From positions 16,082,425 through 16,146,424 of the forward strand of contig NC_056546.1 of assembly GCF_910596095.1 (NCBI RefSeq): 64,000 bases of DNA, read 5' to 3'. This DNA comes from Thunnus maccoyii. Its lineage: Eukaryota > Chordata > Actinopteri > Scombriformes > Scombridae. The notes under the pieces were generated by a model, which saw nothing but the letters and a program-made list of their open reading frames with translations, ran no database searches and had not been told where the DNA came from. Position 1 is the first letter of the stretch, and the number at the start of each line of letters is the position of its first letter. This document shows, one piece after another, positions 1-11,430 of the stretch. Position numbers and translations under genes: made by a program.

Positions 1-1144
1 GTTATGTTGCTGAGTGATTTTGCTCAAGACAAGGGATAAAATATAGTCATAAATATAATTTAATTTATTTGGTGTTGTAGCTCCCATTTCAACAAGACAG
101 GAAATTCACTGCAACACCAGCATTAAGGACGGGTTATGCTAGAAAAGAACTAGTTTGTTCAACTTGCTGTCCAAACATATCTGAAATCGAAACCATTGAA
201 GAACATCAAAGACAGAGACGAGACGCAATAATTGTTTGAATTGTTTAATTATGGGTGTAACAGGACACATTTCAGAGCTTGAGAGAGAAGCTCTTTTTCT
301 CTTTTTCTCCTGCACACACTTGGCCAATTACTGCATGAAGTGGGAGAAAATGAGGGACTGCCTGTTTCGAAAATTTACAGAAAATGTTGGACACAGACAC
401 CCTCCCAACATTGGAAAGGTTTCCTGAGCTGTTCGACCATCCAACAAGCAGTTCTGACAGAGTTTACTGGAACCAACAGCCAATAGTCTGCATCATGTCT
501 ACCATGTACTGTAAAAGTGTAACTATTGCTGACAAACATACTATATAAGGGTAAAATTAATAAAGAAAGTGATTTGATTTGTTGTTTTTAGTTCATTTGG
601 TATGCATGAGAGTACATTATTGTTTTAAGTATGTATTCACACTGGAAAAATTTGAATATTATACTCAGATATGCCAGAGTACATACTGAGTTGATGTGAG
701 TCACACAGTTAAACATAAAATGTCGGAAAGTGATGTTTATAGTAACTTCCTGTTAGTACAGGTTTAACCAGATGACTTTCTTCTAGTAACTGCCAAAACA
801 GTGCAGTCAGTCGTAAACCCCACTGTGTATATTTTATATTATTAGTATATAGTAAACTAAACTATATGAAGTCTTATGAAGTCGTAACAGAACAGGATTA
901 ACTGTGATCACGAGACTTTTTCTTGAGTAAAGATATTAACAATGTGTGTGGGGTTTTTTTTGTTTTTTTTTACATAACTTCAGGATGTAATTAAATCGCA
1001 GCAATTTAGCATTTACTGACAATTTAAAACCTGAACATCTCATATTTGACATGCTGTATTAGTATATAGATAAACATAATTATGTAATAGATATTATTAC
1101 ATAATGATATAAAAATGTTTTTTTCAATACTGTTTTTGTTCTTA

Positions 1145-1197
<53 letters not shown>

Positions 1198-3160
1198 CAT
1201 TTGTGTAACACGTTTGTGTGAGCTGCCCTCAGTTGCCTCGGCACTAAAATGATCTTGGCAAAGTGATTTCAGTTACAATCATGGAAAAACAAACCGCAGT
1301 GTCTCCAGGCTCGGAAACAATCTTTGTTTTTTTCCTTCTCCTTTCTAAAATGGGGAACACACTGTATTGCATTAAAATATGGCATCTCGGTCTCTCTGCT
1401 GCAGACTGCCTGGCAGTGGATCTTTCCCATTTCAACACAATGAGTTTCTCATCATTACAGATGAGCATGTTTGAACTTGGTGGCATTTAGCAGTTACTCT
1501 GAAGGTTAAAGATGAGGAACATTTTCCTCATTACTCTCCATAAACACGTTTCTTCCATGTTTAGCTTTGTGTTCTCTAAAAGGCACATTTGTGTGGACTG
1601 TTTCTGGAGTTTTTCACTGAGGATACATGTCATTGCTGAGGGGTTACAAATTCCTACAACATAAGGTTTGAGTGTCTGACGAAAAGGCAGCATAACTGAC
1701 CCCCACTTGTCCTCAGAAGGTCAGGACAAGCTGTTGTCTGACAGCTCAACAATAGGAATAAGTTTACATAAACACACCATGCCAGTGTCCTTAACACTGT
1801 CCCAGCTTCCACACACACAGCCTCCCTCTCTGGATCTTACTCCTTTAATCTGAGCTCAGGAAACCCAGGGGAGGAAGCAGAGTGCCGGTTCAAACACATT
1901 CTGCATACACACTAATTTTACTCTCCCATGAAAGTCACGTTGCAAAAACGTGGACTGAATGTAATATATGTACAACTCTGCTGTCACATGCACAGACTTG
2001 CCTTGATGATCACACATAGACACAGTTGAACACTAACACTAGCACGCGTACACATACACAAGTTTTCCCACAAAAGTCACATCGGCCACACCACACCTCG
2101 CAGTTAAAGAAACCCTGCTGTCCCCACAAAGGGATACATTTCTACCCAAACACTCGGCTGCATTCTCTCCCACAGGAGGTATGCAGAGAAAGAATACATG
2201 CATTGTCCTTGAAGATTGTGTGTGTACACTGGCAAAAAGGTGGGAACTGGGGAAAAAAAAACCAAGAAGAATATTTATGAAGCAATCAGTTCATTGAGTC
2301 CATGTTATCCCAGACAGGAGTGAACCCCTGAGCCAACTGTAGCAGGCACGATCTACAAAGTAAGACATACATCAATAGGCTAAGAAGATAAGCACTGATT
2401 ATTTACAATAGTCTGTTGTATAGCTAAATGCCTCGTCAACTTAACCTACTTTTGTGGAGCTATAACAACTTGCTTTACAACAAGTATTAACATAATGGTA
2501 TGTTCTGGTTAATAGGATATAGAAGAAAGACTGACCTAAAGATTGAACCACCAGGCGTAAATGCCACAAAAATCTAAATCTACTGTAGTTATTTCATTCT
2601 CCTGCTGCCAATAAATTTACAGCTACTATTTATGTAATAATGCAGGCAGATTAAGTGTCATAGAATTTATGTAATAAAAATGGATTTCAAAAAGAGCGAG
2701 TTCTCCGTCAGAGTTTTATTCCAACTTCATGACAAATCAGTCAGAATGGATGTATTTTTGAGTCTGGAACAATGTGTTTAAACAGGTCTTATTTGTTAAA
2801 AAACATTGTAAAGAGTTTAAATTCAATTTTTGGACTGCATTTTTTACTTCACTGCCCAAAAAACGTTGGCACAACCAAATATTTGTGAAATATATATATA
2901 TTTCCCTATTGTTTATTGAAATCTTTGGCAACTATCCCTTAGAGTGTCTACAGTACCTAACACATTATATTTTGTGGTTGTGTTTTGTTTTTGCATTCTA
3001 GTGGCCAGGTATTTAGTATCTTTAGCATCCGATTTTACATTTAAAGACAGAAAAATAATTATACAAATATACAAATAAATGCTTTCGATACAATACCTAT
3101 TCAGATCATAGTTATCAACCATTGGTTCACTTCAACCTACTATTTATTGGTTTAAATGAA
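1..3160. other. Non-coding DNA, no gene recognised
   Basis: AT-rich sequence with only short chance reading frames on both strands. None shows a domain, codon pattern or splice-bounded exon I recognise. A GT microsatellite is listed separately. If the tmem150a-like gene continues leftward, this stretch would be part of a large intron or hold exons too short or diverged for me to see. Confidence 0.5.
1147..1195. repeat. (GT)n microsatellite
   Basis: About 24 uninterrupted GT units. Confidence 0.95.
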
Positions 3161-3170
3161 TATTTTACCA

Positions 3171-3208
3171 GGTCACACCACCTGACGATTATCAGTTGCG
3201 CCACCTGA
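3171..3208. repeat. Two short motif copies left of the decayed element
   Basis: GGTCACACCACCTGAC (3171-3186) is followed by CAGTTGCGCCACCTGA (3193-3208). Related words occur in the same orientation at 6387-6402 and 6543-6560, on the other side of the pseudogene. They may be subterminal repeats of the element that carried the pseudogene; this is inference. Confidence 0.45.
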
Positions 3209-3607
3209 CAATATTAGTAATGATGGGAAATATGCTGAATACTTGCAGTTTTATTTCAAATACAAAAAAGTGTTTTAGTCAACAGTATTTGTTGAAGTAA
3301 AAGTAGGAAATAGATCAAAAACAGGATAGATCACAAATGGAGTAAGCTGCAGTGCAATAGATTGATTAGATACACTGTAATGGATTGTGATTGAACAACA
3401 AAGTCATGATTTTAAAACATTAAATGCATAGAAACTGTAATGTAACATTATATAATAACTACATACTAAATAAAAATGGATTGTGATTTCACAACAATGT
3501 CGTCATGTTTGACAGAGTATTTCAAAACATTTTGAAATGTTAGTTCAACACTGGTAGAAGGCTAATATCCCATTAGCATAACATCCCACATGAGTACTAA
3601 AGCAGTC

Positions 3608-6222
3608 TCAGTCTGCATGAGTTGACTGTGTGTGCCGTGATTTAAGAGTCTCTGGCTCTGAGATCATTCTGAGCACATCAGTTGTGTAGTAAAAAAAAAA
3701 GATGTCAGCAGGCCCAAATAAACTTATTTTTTCTTCCCAACTGCTGCATGCAGCCCACATCAGTCTCATCACCAATTACCTGAAGAATCTGTCCCATGAA
3801 TAGCCAACCTTCATATTTCACTAAGATGAACTTCCCATTCAGATCATTGTCATCTTGGGTACTGGCTGTTTGCAAGCCTACCATTGTGGTATTGTGGCAT
3901 TGGCAGATATGTGGTCTGCTGCAGAAGCAGGAGATCTCCCTGTGCATGATTTATCCCGGTTCAGTAAGGATGACCTGGTGCATCGCCAAAGTGTCCTCGA
4001 GGGCCGCTTCATCAAATCTTCTGATGTCCTCCTCACTCACCCTTAAGAACTTGATGTCAGATATTCTCTCTGTTAGGAAGCTGTAAAAATCTTCTGTGGT
4101 TTGGACGTTGGCACCCCTTTTCGAAAGCAGAGTCAGCGGTGCGCTTGACTGCACCACTAACTCCATCGCGGGCGCCATTTCCGTGGGACTTCTCAGAGAA
4201 GTTCCAGGTCACCTGCTGTTAGCCTGAGAGGAAGGGGAGGGTGCTGAGCAAATAGAAATTATTATTTATTATGGTTATGAGTGACTGGACCATCACTCAT
4301 CACATGTAAAGTTGTGGGAGACAGATTGCAATTCTCCATTATGTCCATTAGCACTGGCTCCAAGTGAGCCCACACAGCTCTCATCACGCCAAGGGGATGC
4401 AGAGATGGTGGCACAGGACTGTGAGCCAGCTGCTGTATGAGTCACACATGTGTGGACTGTGGCCTCCCTCCAAAATGAAAAGATTGCATCTCACTATTAA
4501 ATTTGCAGAAATTCTCCGAAGGTCAGCAAAGGTTCCAGTTTGTGCTTCTTTGACAAAATCCATGGAGGTCTTATGCCCCTCTGACACAGGTTTTCTCATC
4601 CATTGATGCCAGGTCATAGTCTCTTCTGCCTGAGGTGTTACAATTTGTACCTCATTGTACCAGCATTTTACACATTTGAGACATGCTAGCAGTTTTCAGA
4701 AGACCTTTCTGCTGCAGTTTTTCAGTCAAGAGTTTGACATTCTCATGGTCAAAGCATGCATAAGTGTTCCTGTCTGACACTTTTGGCTGTGTTACAAAGA
4801 AAGGACAATATTGATCAAATTGTCAGCAAGACAGCCTGTGGGACTTTTGCATTTCAGAGTAATACTGCAGATGGAGTTCAGTCACACGCCTCTGTTGTTT
4901 GTTTTTTGTTTTTCTCCCTGGCACAAAGCAACTGTTTTCGTCTCGACAGAGGAAGTCAACAACTCTCTCTTTTCTCTGGAAGGCCAAGTTCTTTGCAATC
5001 CTTGATCTGTTCTGTTGTTTTGGACATTCAGAACAAAGACTTTTGCTACGAGAAATATTGGCTGAGAAGAACTACATCAGGTGAGTGAGCTCGGTCTGCT
5101 ACACCCAGTGGGCCCAAAGGAGACCATGGCCTTGCCTGGACATGTGTCGGAAAGGAAACATCGATAGTGGTGCGGCAGGAAGAAGAAGCGGGACAAGTGC
5201 CGAGGAGTAAAAGCTAGACTAACTGCTAACCCAAACAAACTGGTAGTTCCAACAATCATGCTGACTGATGTCAATTCTCTGGAAAACAAAATGCGTTATA
5301 TAACCCCCTATCAGTGCTGGTCACTTGTTGACATGCACCAGCTGTCAACATCGAACTGAAACATGCACTGTGCTGCTAACTGTTCATTCTTTTTTTGTTT
5401 TTTCTGTTGGGATTTATGTTTTTATCACTTTTTAAGGGAATTTTTAGATATATATCTTCATCCTTTCTGTTGTTGTTGCACTGCTGTGGGCTGGGAGGAA
5501 CAGTTCTTCGTTTTTTTGTTTTGTTTATGCAAGTCCTCAAGAAAATGACACTAAACTAAATCTTGAATCTTGAATCAGTTGTAGATTTTGCCTTTTGCTT
5601 CTCAGACTTTTTCCCTTAATCTTTCTATGCGCTTTTGTAATTTTCCAGATTCTCTTTTGGCAGCTTCCATTTCTCTTTTAATTTTGTGCATTTTACTGCG
5701 CAGCTTTGCTTTCGCTCTTTGCTATTTCATGTTACTGCTTGCTACTCTCTGTGGTACTGATGATGCTCTGGGTTGCTGTACATCTTCACTGACAGTATTC
5801 TCTCTATCGGTGTCGGGAGGGTTAGGCTGCAGCTCTGCTGGGAGTTCTTTAGGAGTTGTATCCATTGACTCAGGTGTGAAACTCAAGATTTACTCCATGG
5901 CCCTTTTCCTTTCCTTGTTTTTTCTCTGGTCTTGTTTCCACTGTTGCCTCACTTTTTCCTTTTCTGTTCTGGGCAGCTGGCTGATGGAGGGTTTCACAAT
6001 TTTTCCCTCTTTCTTCCTCCTCTGATAACTATAAAACATGAGAACTAATAAACTGGCATTTTCCCATTTTAAAATCTGAAAGGCCCACTTACTGTATAAA
6101 ATTTATAACTGTATACTAAATTGTTATCCAGACTCGCATGATAGTTTATCAAGATGTATTACCTCTCTTTTCTTTTTGCAAGATATGCAGCCAGATCATT
6201 TTTAATGCTCTCTCTGATTTTT
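3608..6222 (-). pseudogene. Decayed multi-exon gene of an uncharacterised, probably repeat-amplified protein family
   Basis: Reading the minus strand gives a chain of protein-like segments. A short exon at about 6222-6166 (IKNDLAAYLAKRKER) ends at a GT donor. A lysine/glutamate-rich coiled-coil exon follows at about 6030-5578 (SQLPRTEKEKVRQQW). The next exon begins after a TTCTTCTCAG acceptor near 5062 and carries FLCRDENS, a VSDRNTYACFDHEN segment and, after a frameshift near 4654, TMTWHQWMRKPVSE. A C-terminal part at 4178-3951 has VSEEDIRRFDEAAL, followed in frame by ISCFCSRPHICQC and a small beta-like module with KYEGWLFMGQILQV. It ends at the stop at 3608-3610. Internal stops lie at 5890-5892, near 5723, at 4823-4825 and at 3951-3953, with frameshifts near 4654 and 3690. 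The middle of the protein is missing or unrecognisable. I recall this architecture from multi-copy 'uncharacterized' proteins of fish and invertebrates. Its function is unknown and I do not assign one. Confidence 0.7.
5098..5577 (+). mobile_element. LINE fragment (L2/Maui/Rex-like), internally deleted
   Basis: The plus-strand frame around 5180-5290 reads KKKRDKCRGVKARL, then LTDVNSLENKM. This matches the typical opening of the endonuclease ORF of teleost L2-clade-type LINEs. The frame stops after about 25 further codons. The 3' side ends in the repeated TCTTGAATCTTGAATC, a tail typical of such elements. The piece sits in an apparent intron of the minus-strand pseudogene, so it inserted after or during decay of that element. 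Exact ends are approximate. Confidence 0.7.
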
Positions 6223-6386
6223 CTTTACTTGATAGTGGCATCTAAAATTATTAAAAATCATAACCATGAAAAAGGTTTGAAAGTGTATAACATCTTTAAC
6301 TTAACACTAATAAACATTTTAGAAATGTAATAGATAATCTTAGAGCTTTAAATAACATTATTTATTTAATATAGTGACATTCCTCG

Positions 6387-6560
6387 CAGTTGCGCCGCCT
6401 GAATTTTCTGACTAATTTCAAACCTCAAACCTCAAACCTCAAACCTCGCTCAGCCATAAAGGTCACTTGGCATCCTCTTGATGTTGAAATATCCTGTTTA
6501 CTGCTATTACCTCTTCACTTCATATTAAAAGTCCCATGTTTACGGTTGTGCCGCCCTGAC
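6387..6560. repeat. Two short motif copies right of the decayed element
   Basis: CAGTTGCGCCGCCTGA (6387-6402) and CGGTTGTGCCGCCCTGAC (6543-6560) resemble the pair at 3171-3208 and lie in the same orientation. They sit just outside the first exon of the pseudogene. Confidence 0.45.
6419..6447. repeat. Short tandem repeat (TCAAACC)n
   Basis: Four direct heptamer units. Confidence 0.85.
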
Positions 6561-9200
6561 ATTTGAGAACATACAAATTGCTGGACAAAAGTTTTTCAAT
6601 TATCTCAACATCTTTAAAACTACTGGTATTTGTAAAATTTGGTTTATTTGAAAGGTTTCAAATATAAAATGATGCCATAGTATTTTATATAGTATTTATT
6701 ATGATTAAAATTAACCTGATGCACCAGATGTGATCTCGCATATCCAGCTGCCTCACAAGGTAACATTAAAATATGATTTTTAATAGTTTTCTCAGAAGAC
6801 ATGTATCACTTTATTCTATAAGACCTATTTAGATTTAATACATGTTCAGTATATTCAAATAATATATAAAGTGATACATGTCAAGAATTGATTAAATTAT
6901 TTTAAAAGGAAATGCATTCTTTGTCATCTGTCATTGACCCATATGCATGTGGGAATCACGTTCTTGAGTTAGAAAGTGAGACAAAGAGCGATGTCAAACA
7001 CTCAGATTTTATAGTCGTTGCCACAGAATGTTATAAAACACGCTGTGACTCTTAGAATAAACAACCTTGGCAGTAAATATATTGTACAACAGTTGGTCCT
7101 TGGTGCATCCCTTATCACAGTCTCTTCTTGGAGGAGTTCTGTCTCCTGATCAATCTGCCGGGAGGATTGGGAATGCACAACATAACTAAATGTTGAAGGT
7201 CGGATCGCACAGTTTCACTTTGATAACATTTCTGCACTTCCTCACACAAGGTTTGAAGAAAGTTACCAGATTAAGTTACTTAGATTGCACATATACAGTA
7301 TAAACATGTGAATCATATAACAGTATTGCATAAGATTAAAAATTTCCATCACATGAAGCAAACAAATGCAGTTCAAACAGGTAGCAGCCAACTGTGATAC
7401 TAATATGCCTGTCAGAAATGAACTGCCATTAAATGTTATGAATGGAGAACAAGTGTGTTCAAGGGCTGTTTTACAGGATATGTCGCGATCTTAATGTTTT
7501 GAAGAACATTAAGATCTGACTTCTTTCTCTAAACAACAGACGTAGTTTGATGTCCAATTTTAATGTAATCCAGTTACACCATATGGACAGAAGATGCTCC
7601 TTGTGTCTCCAGTTGAACCAGGGCACCCCAAAAATAACTTGAACATTATTGGAGCCGCATTGGTAATAGAAACTGCTTATCTAGGATTTCTGAGTCTATA
7701 TCACATAGCTTTAATGGTGGGCCTGTCCAGAATAAGATGTTCAGACCAGTGGAGTCAACTGTAAACCAGACCTCCTTATTTTACAGTTACATTTCAGACA
7801 CATGGCGTATGGAGTAATGGGCTAAGATAGATCTGTAGGTAAACGTGGTTTACTGGAAACTCAAAATACAATTATATGAGGAAATCACCTCAGCTGAGTC
7901 AGACATAAACCGTCATCATGGTTGAGCAATGAGGTTAAAACCGGAGACAGGAGACCTGCAATACTATGTTGTTTTTGTTAGGTATAAACCCTGAGATGCC
8001 ACATTGTTTGGCTGCTACAATGTTTAGTTGAAACTTAACTCTAAACTGATGTGTCTGTATTTTTGTCTGGTTAACAGCACGATCAAAGCGCAGTTCTTCA
8101 CCCGCTTCTCTCCCTGTCTGACACCCATACGTATATGTACACAAGGTCGACAGACTGACCTACTGTGGTTCAGGGGTCATAGTTGGCCAACAGTGCTGGT
8201 CAAACACGGTGGACTTTCACTGCTTCCTGAGCAGACTTCACACTGAACTGCAACAGTCTGGTCCCTGCAAAGCCTTCTCATACACATTATACCTGTGGTC
8301 TCTCCAAATACAAACACACACACATAAATATACAGAAAGGCTTTCCCATTCTTGTCACAGGCAAAGACCAGAATCGTAATTTGGATCTCAAAAACACACA
8401 GCACACATCTTACAATGTTGGAAGTTGTTTTTGAATCTACAAGGATCATTGTCTTATCATGGATTTGTCTCTGCCTCCCTCTCAGATGTATCAAGTAACG
8501 GTCAAGAGTCACACAATCAGACAGACAGGCCTTAAATAGCTGTTAGAGGCTTGGAGACTCCTCATGAACAAACAAGGCAAAAAAAAACCTATTCCCTGCT
8601 TTATATACAGTATGTGCACACACATACACGCACACAGAACATGTCAAAGGCACAGCTGGGAAACATTAACTAGATCAGGGTAGTCAGAAGCACCAGTTAA
8701 TGGAGGGAACAGCACGTGTAGACTCAGAAAAAACAATCGGACCAGCACATGGGAGCTCATTCCCTTTTTTTATATCATGCGTGTTTTCCTTGTGCCGACT
8801 AAACTACACACTCACTGTGTACATGTGCTTGTGTGCACGTACATTTCTGAATAATTCTGTATGAAACCATTCGCATGTGAAATTTGTTATTATTTCTACC
8901 CCATTTCATTCAAAATGACCACATGCAGGGTTTTCTCCACTTTTTGATCGGTGTGGCTGCAGGTTTTGCACGGGACCAGCCTTCTTCTTAAGACAACAAA
9001 ATTAATGCTACTCTGTTACTACATTTGGTACCTGCTACAAAAGGAAGCTCATCTCTCCTGCTGATGTAGTTTGAGAAGCACGTTTTTACATTATAGTTCA
9101 TTTCTCATGGAGGACATTAAAAATGATGCCCTTTAATCATTTATCAATTCTCTGTTTATATATTCATCTGACATACTGTATCTAATTTGTATATCATGCA
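6561..9200. other. Non-coding DNA, no gene recognised
   Basis: Scattered short frames only. I looked here on the minus strand for the next tmem150a exon (a hydrophobic segment ending in a GNFQ-like motif) and did not find it. AT-rich with no obvious repeat family. Confidence 0.5.
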
Positions 9201-9204
9201 GAAC

Positions 9205-9575
9205 TGACACTATTAGTCGATCAACATACAATTAACCTAAATTTTGATAATTGTTTAATCATTTCAATCATTTTTCAAGGAAAGAAAAAAGCCAAACCCA
9301 GTTGGCTGCAGCTTATGAAATGTGAGGGTTTGCTGCTTTTCTCTGTTTTTATACGATAGTAACCTGAAGATCTTTGGGTACTGGACTATTTGTCTGACAA
9401 AACAATCAATTTGAAGACTTCACCTTGGCCTCTGGGAAATTGTGAAGAGCATTTTCCACTATATATATCTGACATTTCACAGACAAACAATTAATTGTGG
9501 AAAAAATGGGGAGATTAATCAATAATGTAAAACTAACTTGCAGAAAAAACGATTAATCATTGGGTGACTGCAGAA
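9205..9575. mobile_element. Teleost dispersed repeat with TTAGTCGAT / ATTAATC ends
   Basis: It begins CTATTAGTCGATCAAC and ends in GAGATTAATCAATAATG...CGATTAATCATTGGGTGACTG (split across 9511-9570). The interior includes GTGAGGGTTTGCTGCTTTTC and GCCTCTGGGAAATTGTG. I recognise this as a very common dispersed non-coding repeat of percomorph genomes. It lies just beyond tmem150a exon 5 on that gene's downstream side. Confidence 0.7.
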
Positions 9576-9630
9576 ATCGGAGCTGATATTAAGTGATTGT
9601 GACACTGTGTGTGTGCACATGAGGTCTTAC

Positions 9631-11014
9631 CCATGAATGAGCCTGTGCTGCAGATAAGGCTGAAGAAGCAGCTCTCAGGGGGAAGAGTCCCACATTTACT
9701 GCAAGAGAGAGTACAAAGAAATAAATCAGAAATACAGTTAAACGACCTGCACACACTGCAGTAGCACTGATTCCCCTCCCACTTTGTGCACACACAAATA
9801 CAGCATGTTTTTTTTTTTCTCTTATTGCATTTCTACTCATGCAATAAGGAAAAGGAGGGCAGAACCACACTTCCTCTCATCCCATCATCAAGGCTTTGAC
9901 TTTTCACCCACTGCGTACTGCCTCTCTTCTAGGAATGGGAAACATTTGTAGAAGAGGAAGGCAGGAGACAGTGAGCCAACACAGGCTGTCTGTCCCAAAG
10001 CTCTTGCTGCCAACAAAGCCAAAGCTTTCTCAGCTGACTGGAGTCACACACATTCTTGAGTACATAGATGAAAATGTAAAATACGATGGACTAATACTCA
10101 AACGCTGTTGATTTTTAAACTATTTTTTTTATTGCTTCTAGTATTTTGATTAATGGCAATGTACATTACAGATTTTAGTCATTTAACACAGTTTGATTTT
10201 AGTAAATTACCTGCTGACTACTTAGATGTTTACAATATTTCAACCTCACTTAGTGTACTGTCACTTTGTTTCCCCTAATAATCTTATACATTTTTAAATC
10301 TTTCTTTGAATTGTTTTTTTAAACCTTTTTCTTCATCTTCCTATGTCTTGCATCTGTCTTTTTATGGGTTTTTTGTGTTGTTTTGTGCAGCACATTGTAT
10401 TGCATCTTTTTGTATGAAATATTAAATGTAAATAAACTTTTATTACATGATTATTATCATTGAAACAACATATGATTTTATTCAATGAAACTGCCAGCGG
10501 GATAACTAACAAATGTACATCTCTTCCACCAACACTAACACTGTATTAGTAAAGATCTCATTTGCAGCATTTAGACATTTCCCAATTTCTACCAAAATGT
10601 GCAAAGTTTTGAGAGCTACTTAATATTTCTGGATGCATTATCATGCTTATTACATGTCATCTATGTTAAGGTAAAAACATAAGCAGTGAATTATTCACAG
10701 TTTTAAAAGCATTTTTAATATAAACCACAGAACTATTTACACTCTCTGACTGGTCTTTGATGTTCAAACTTCAATGGTCCAAGAAGCTACACAAAAAAGC
10801 AGGAGTGTCTTGATTTCATCCCAAATGTAAGCTGACTCCTCTGTGTGTGTGTTTACATGGTTCTGTGCAGACACACGCTTTGCCTCTGAGCTGCCACGGT
10901 GGCAGGCAGGATATTTCAGCCCCAAGTTATTCTCAGAATGAGCACACACACACACAGACACACACACAGACAAACACACACACACAGACACACACACACA
11001 GACACACACATACA

Positions 11015-11077
<63 letters not shown>

Positions 11078-11395
11078 ACACACACAGACACTCAGGAGAA
11101 GTGTCTCCTTCAAGCTCACTCGCTTTTTATCAACAATGTGCCGACAGGGGTCATGAAAAACAATGGCACAGTGTTCCTGTTTTTAATCACCAGACAGAAA
11201 CTAGAAACAAAGCAACAGAGAACAGGCAGAGGGGACGACAGGCAGGGAGAGGTAGGGTTGGGTTCAGGGCGGGAGCCTCACTGACCTGATGAGAGGTACA
11301 TTGTCTAATGTGCAGCACAACGTTGGACCACTCTGCAAATACAGCTCCTCTTCACATGACTGGTTGTATAACCTGGAAAACATGCACCACGCATG

Positions 11396-11430
<35 letters not shown>

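Noticed and set aside
5588..6025. 145-codon hydrophobic plus-strand frame
   Set aside because: It is the antisense of the lysine/glutamate-rich coiled-coil block of the minus-strand pseudogene.
8177..8512. Minus-strand frame considered as the missing tmem150a exon
   Set aside because: The beginning (TLDRYLIHL) loosely resembles the family but lacks a proper acceptor, membrane segment and the GNFQ motif.
10764..11284. Several long frames on both strands made of Thr-His or Cys-Val repeats
   Set aside because: They are translations of the CA/GT microsatellite and nearby exon sequence, not proteins.
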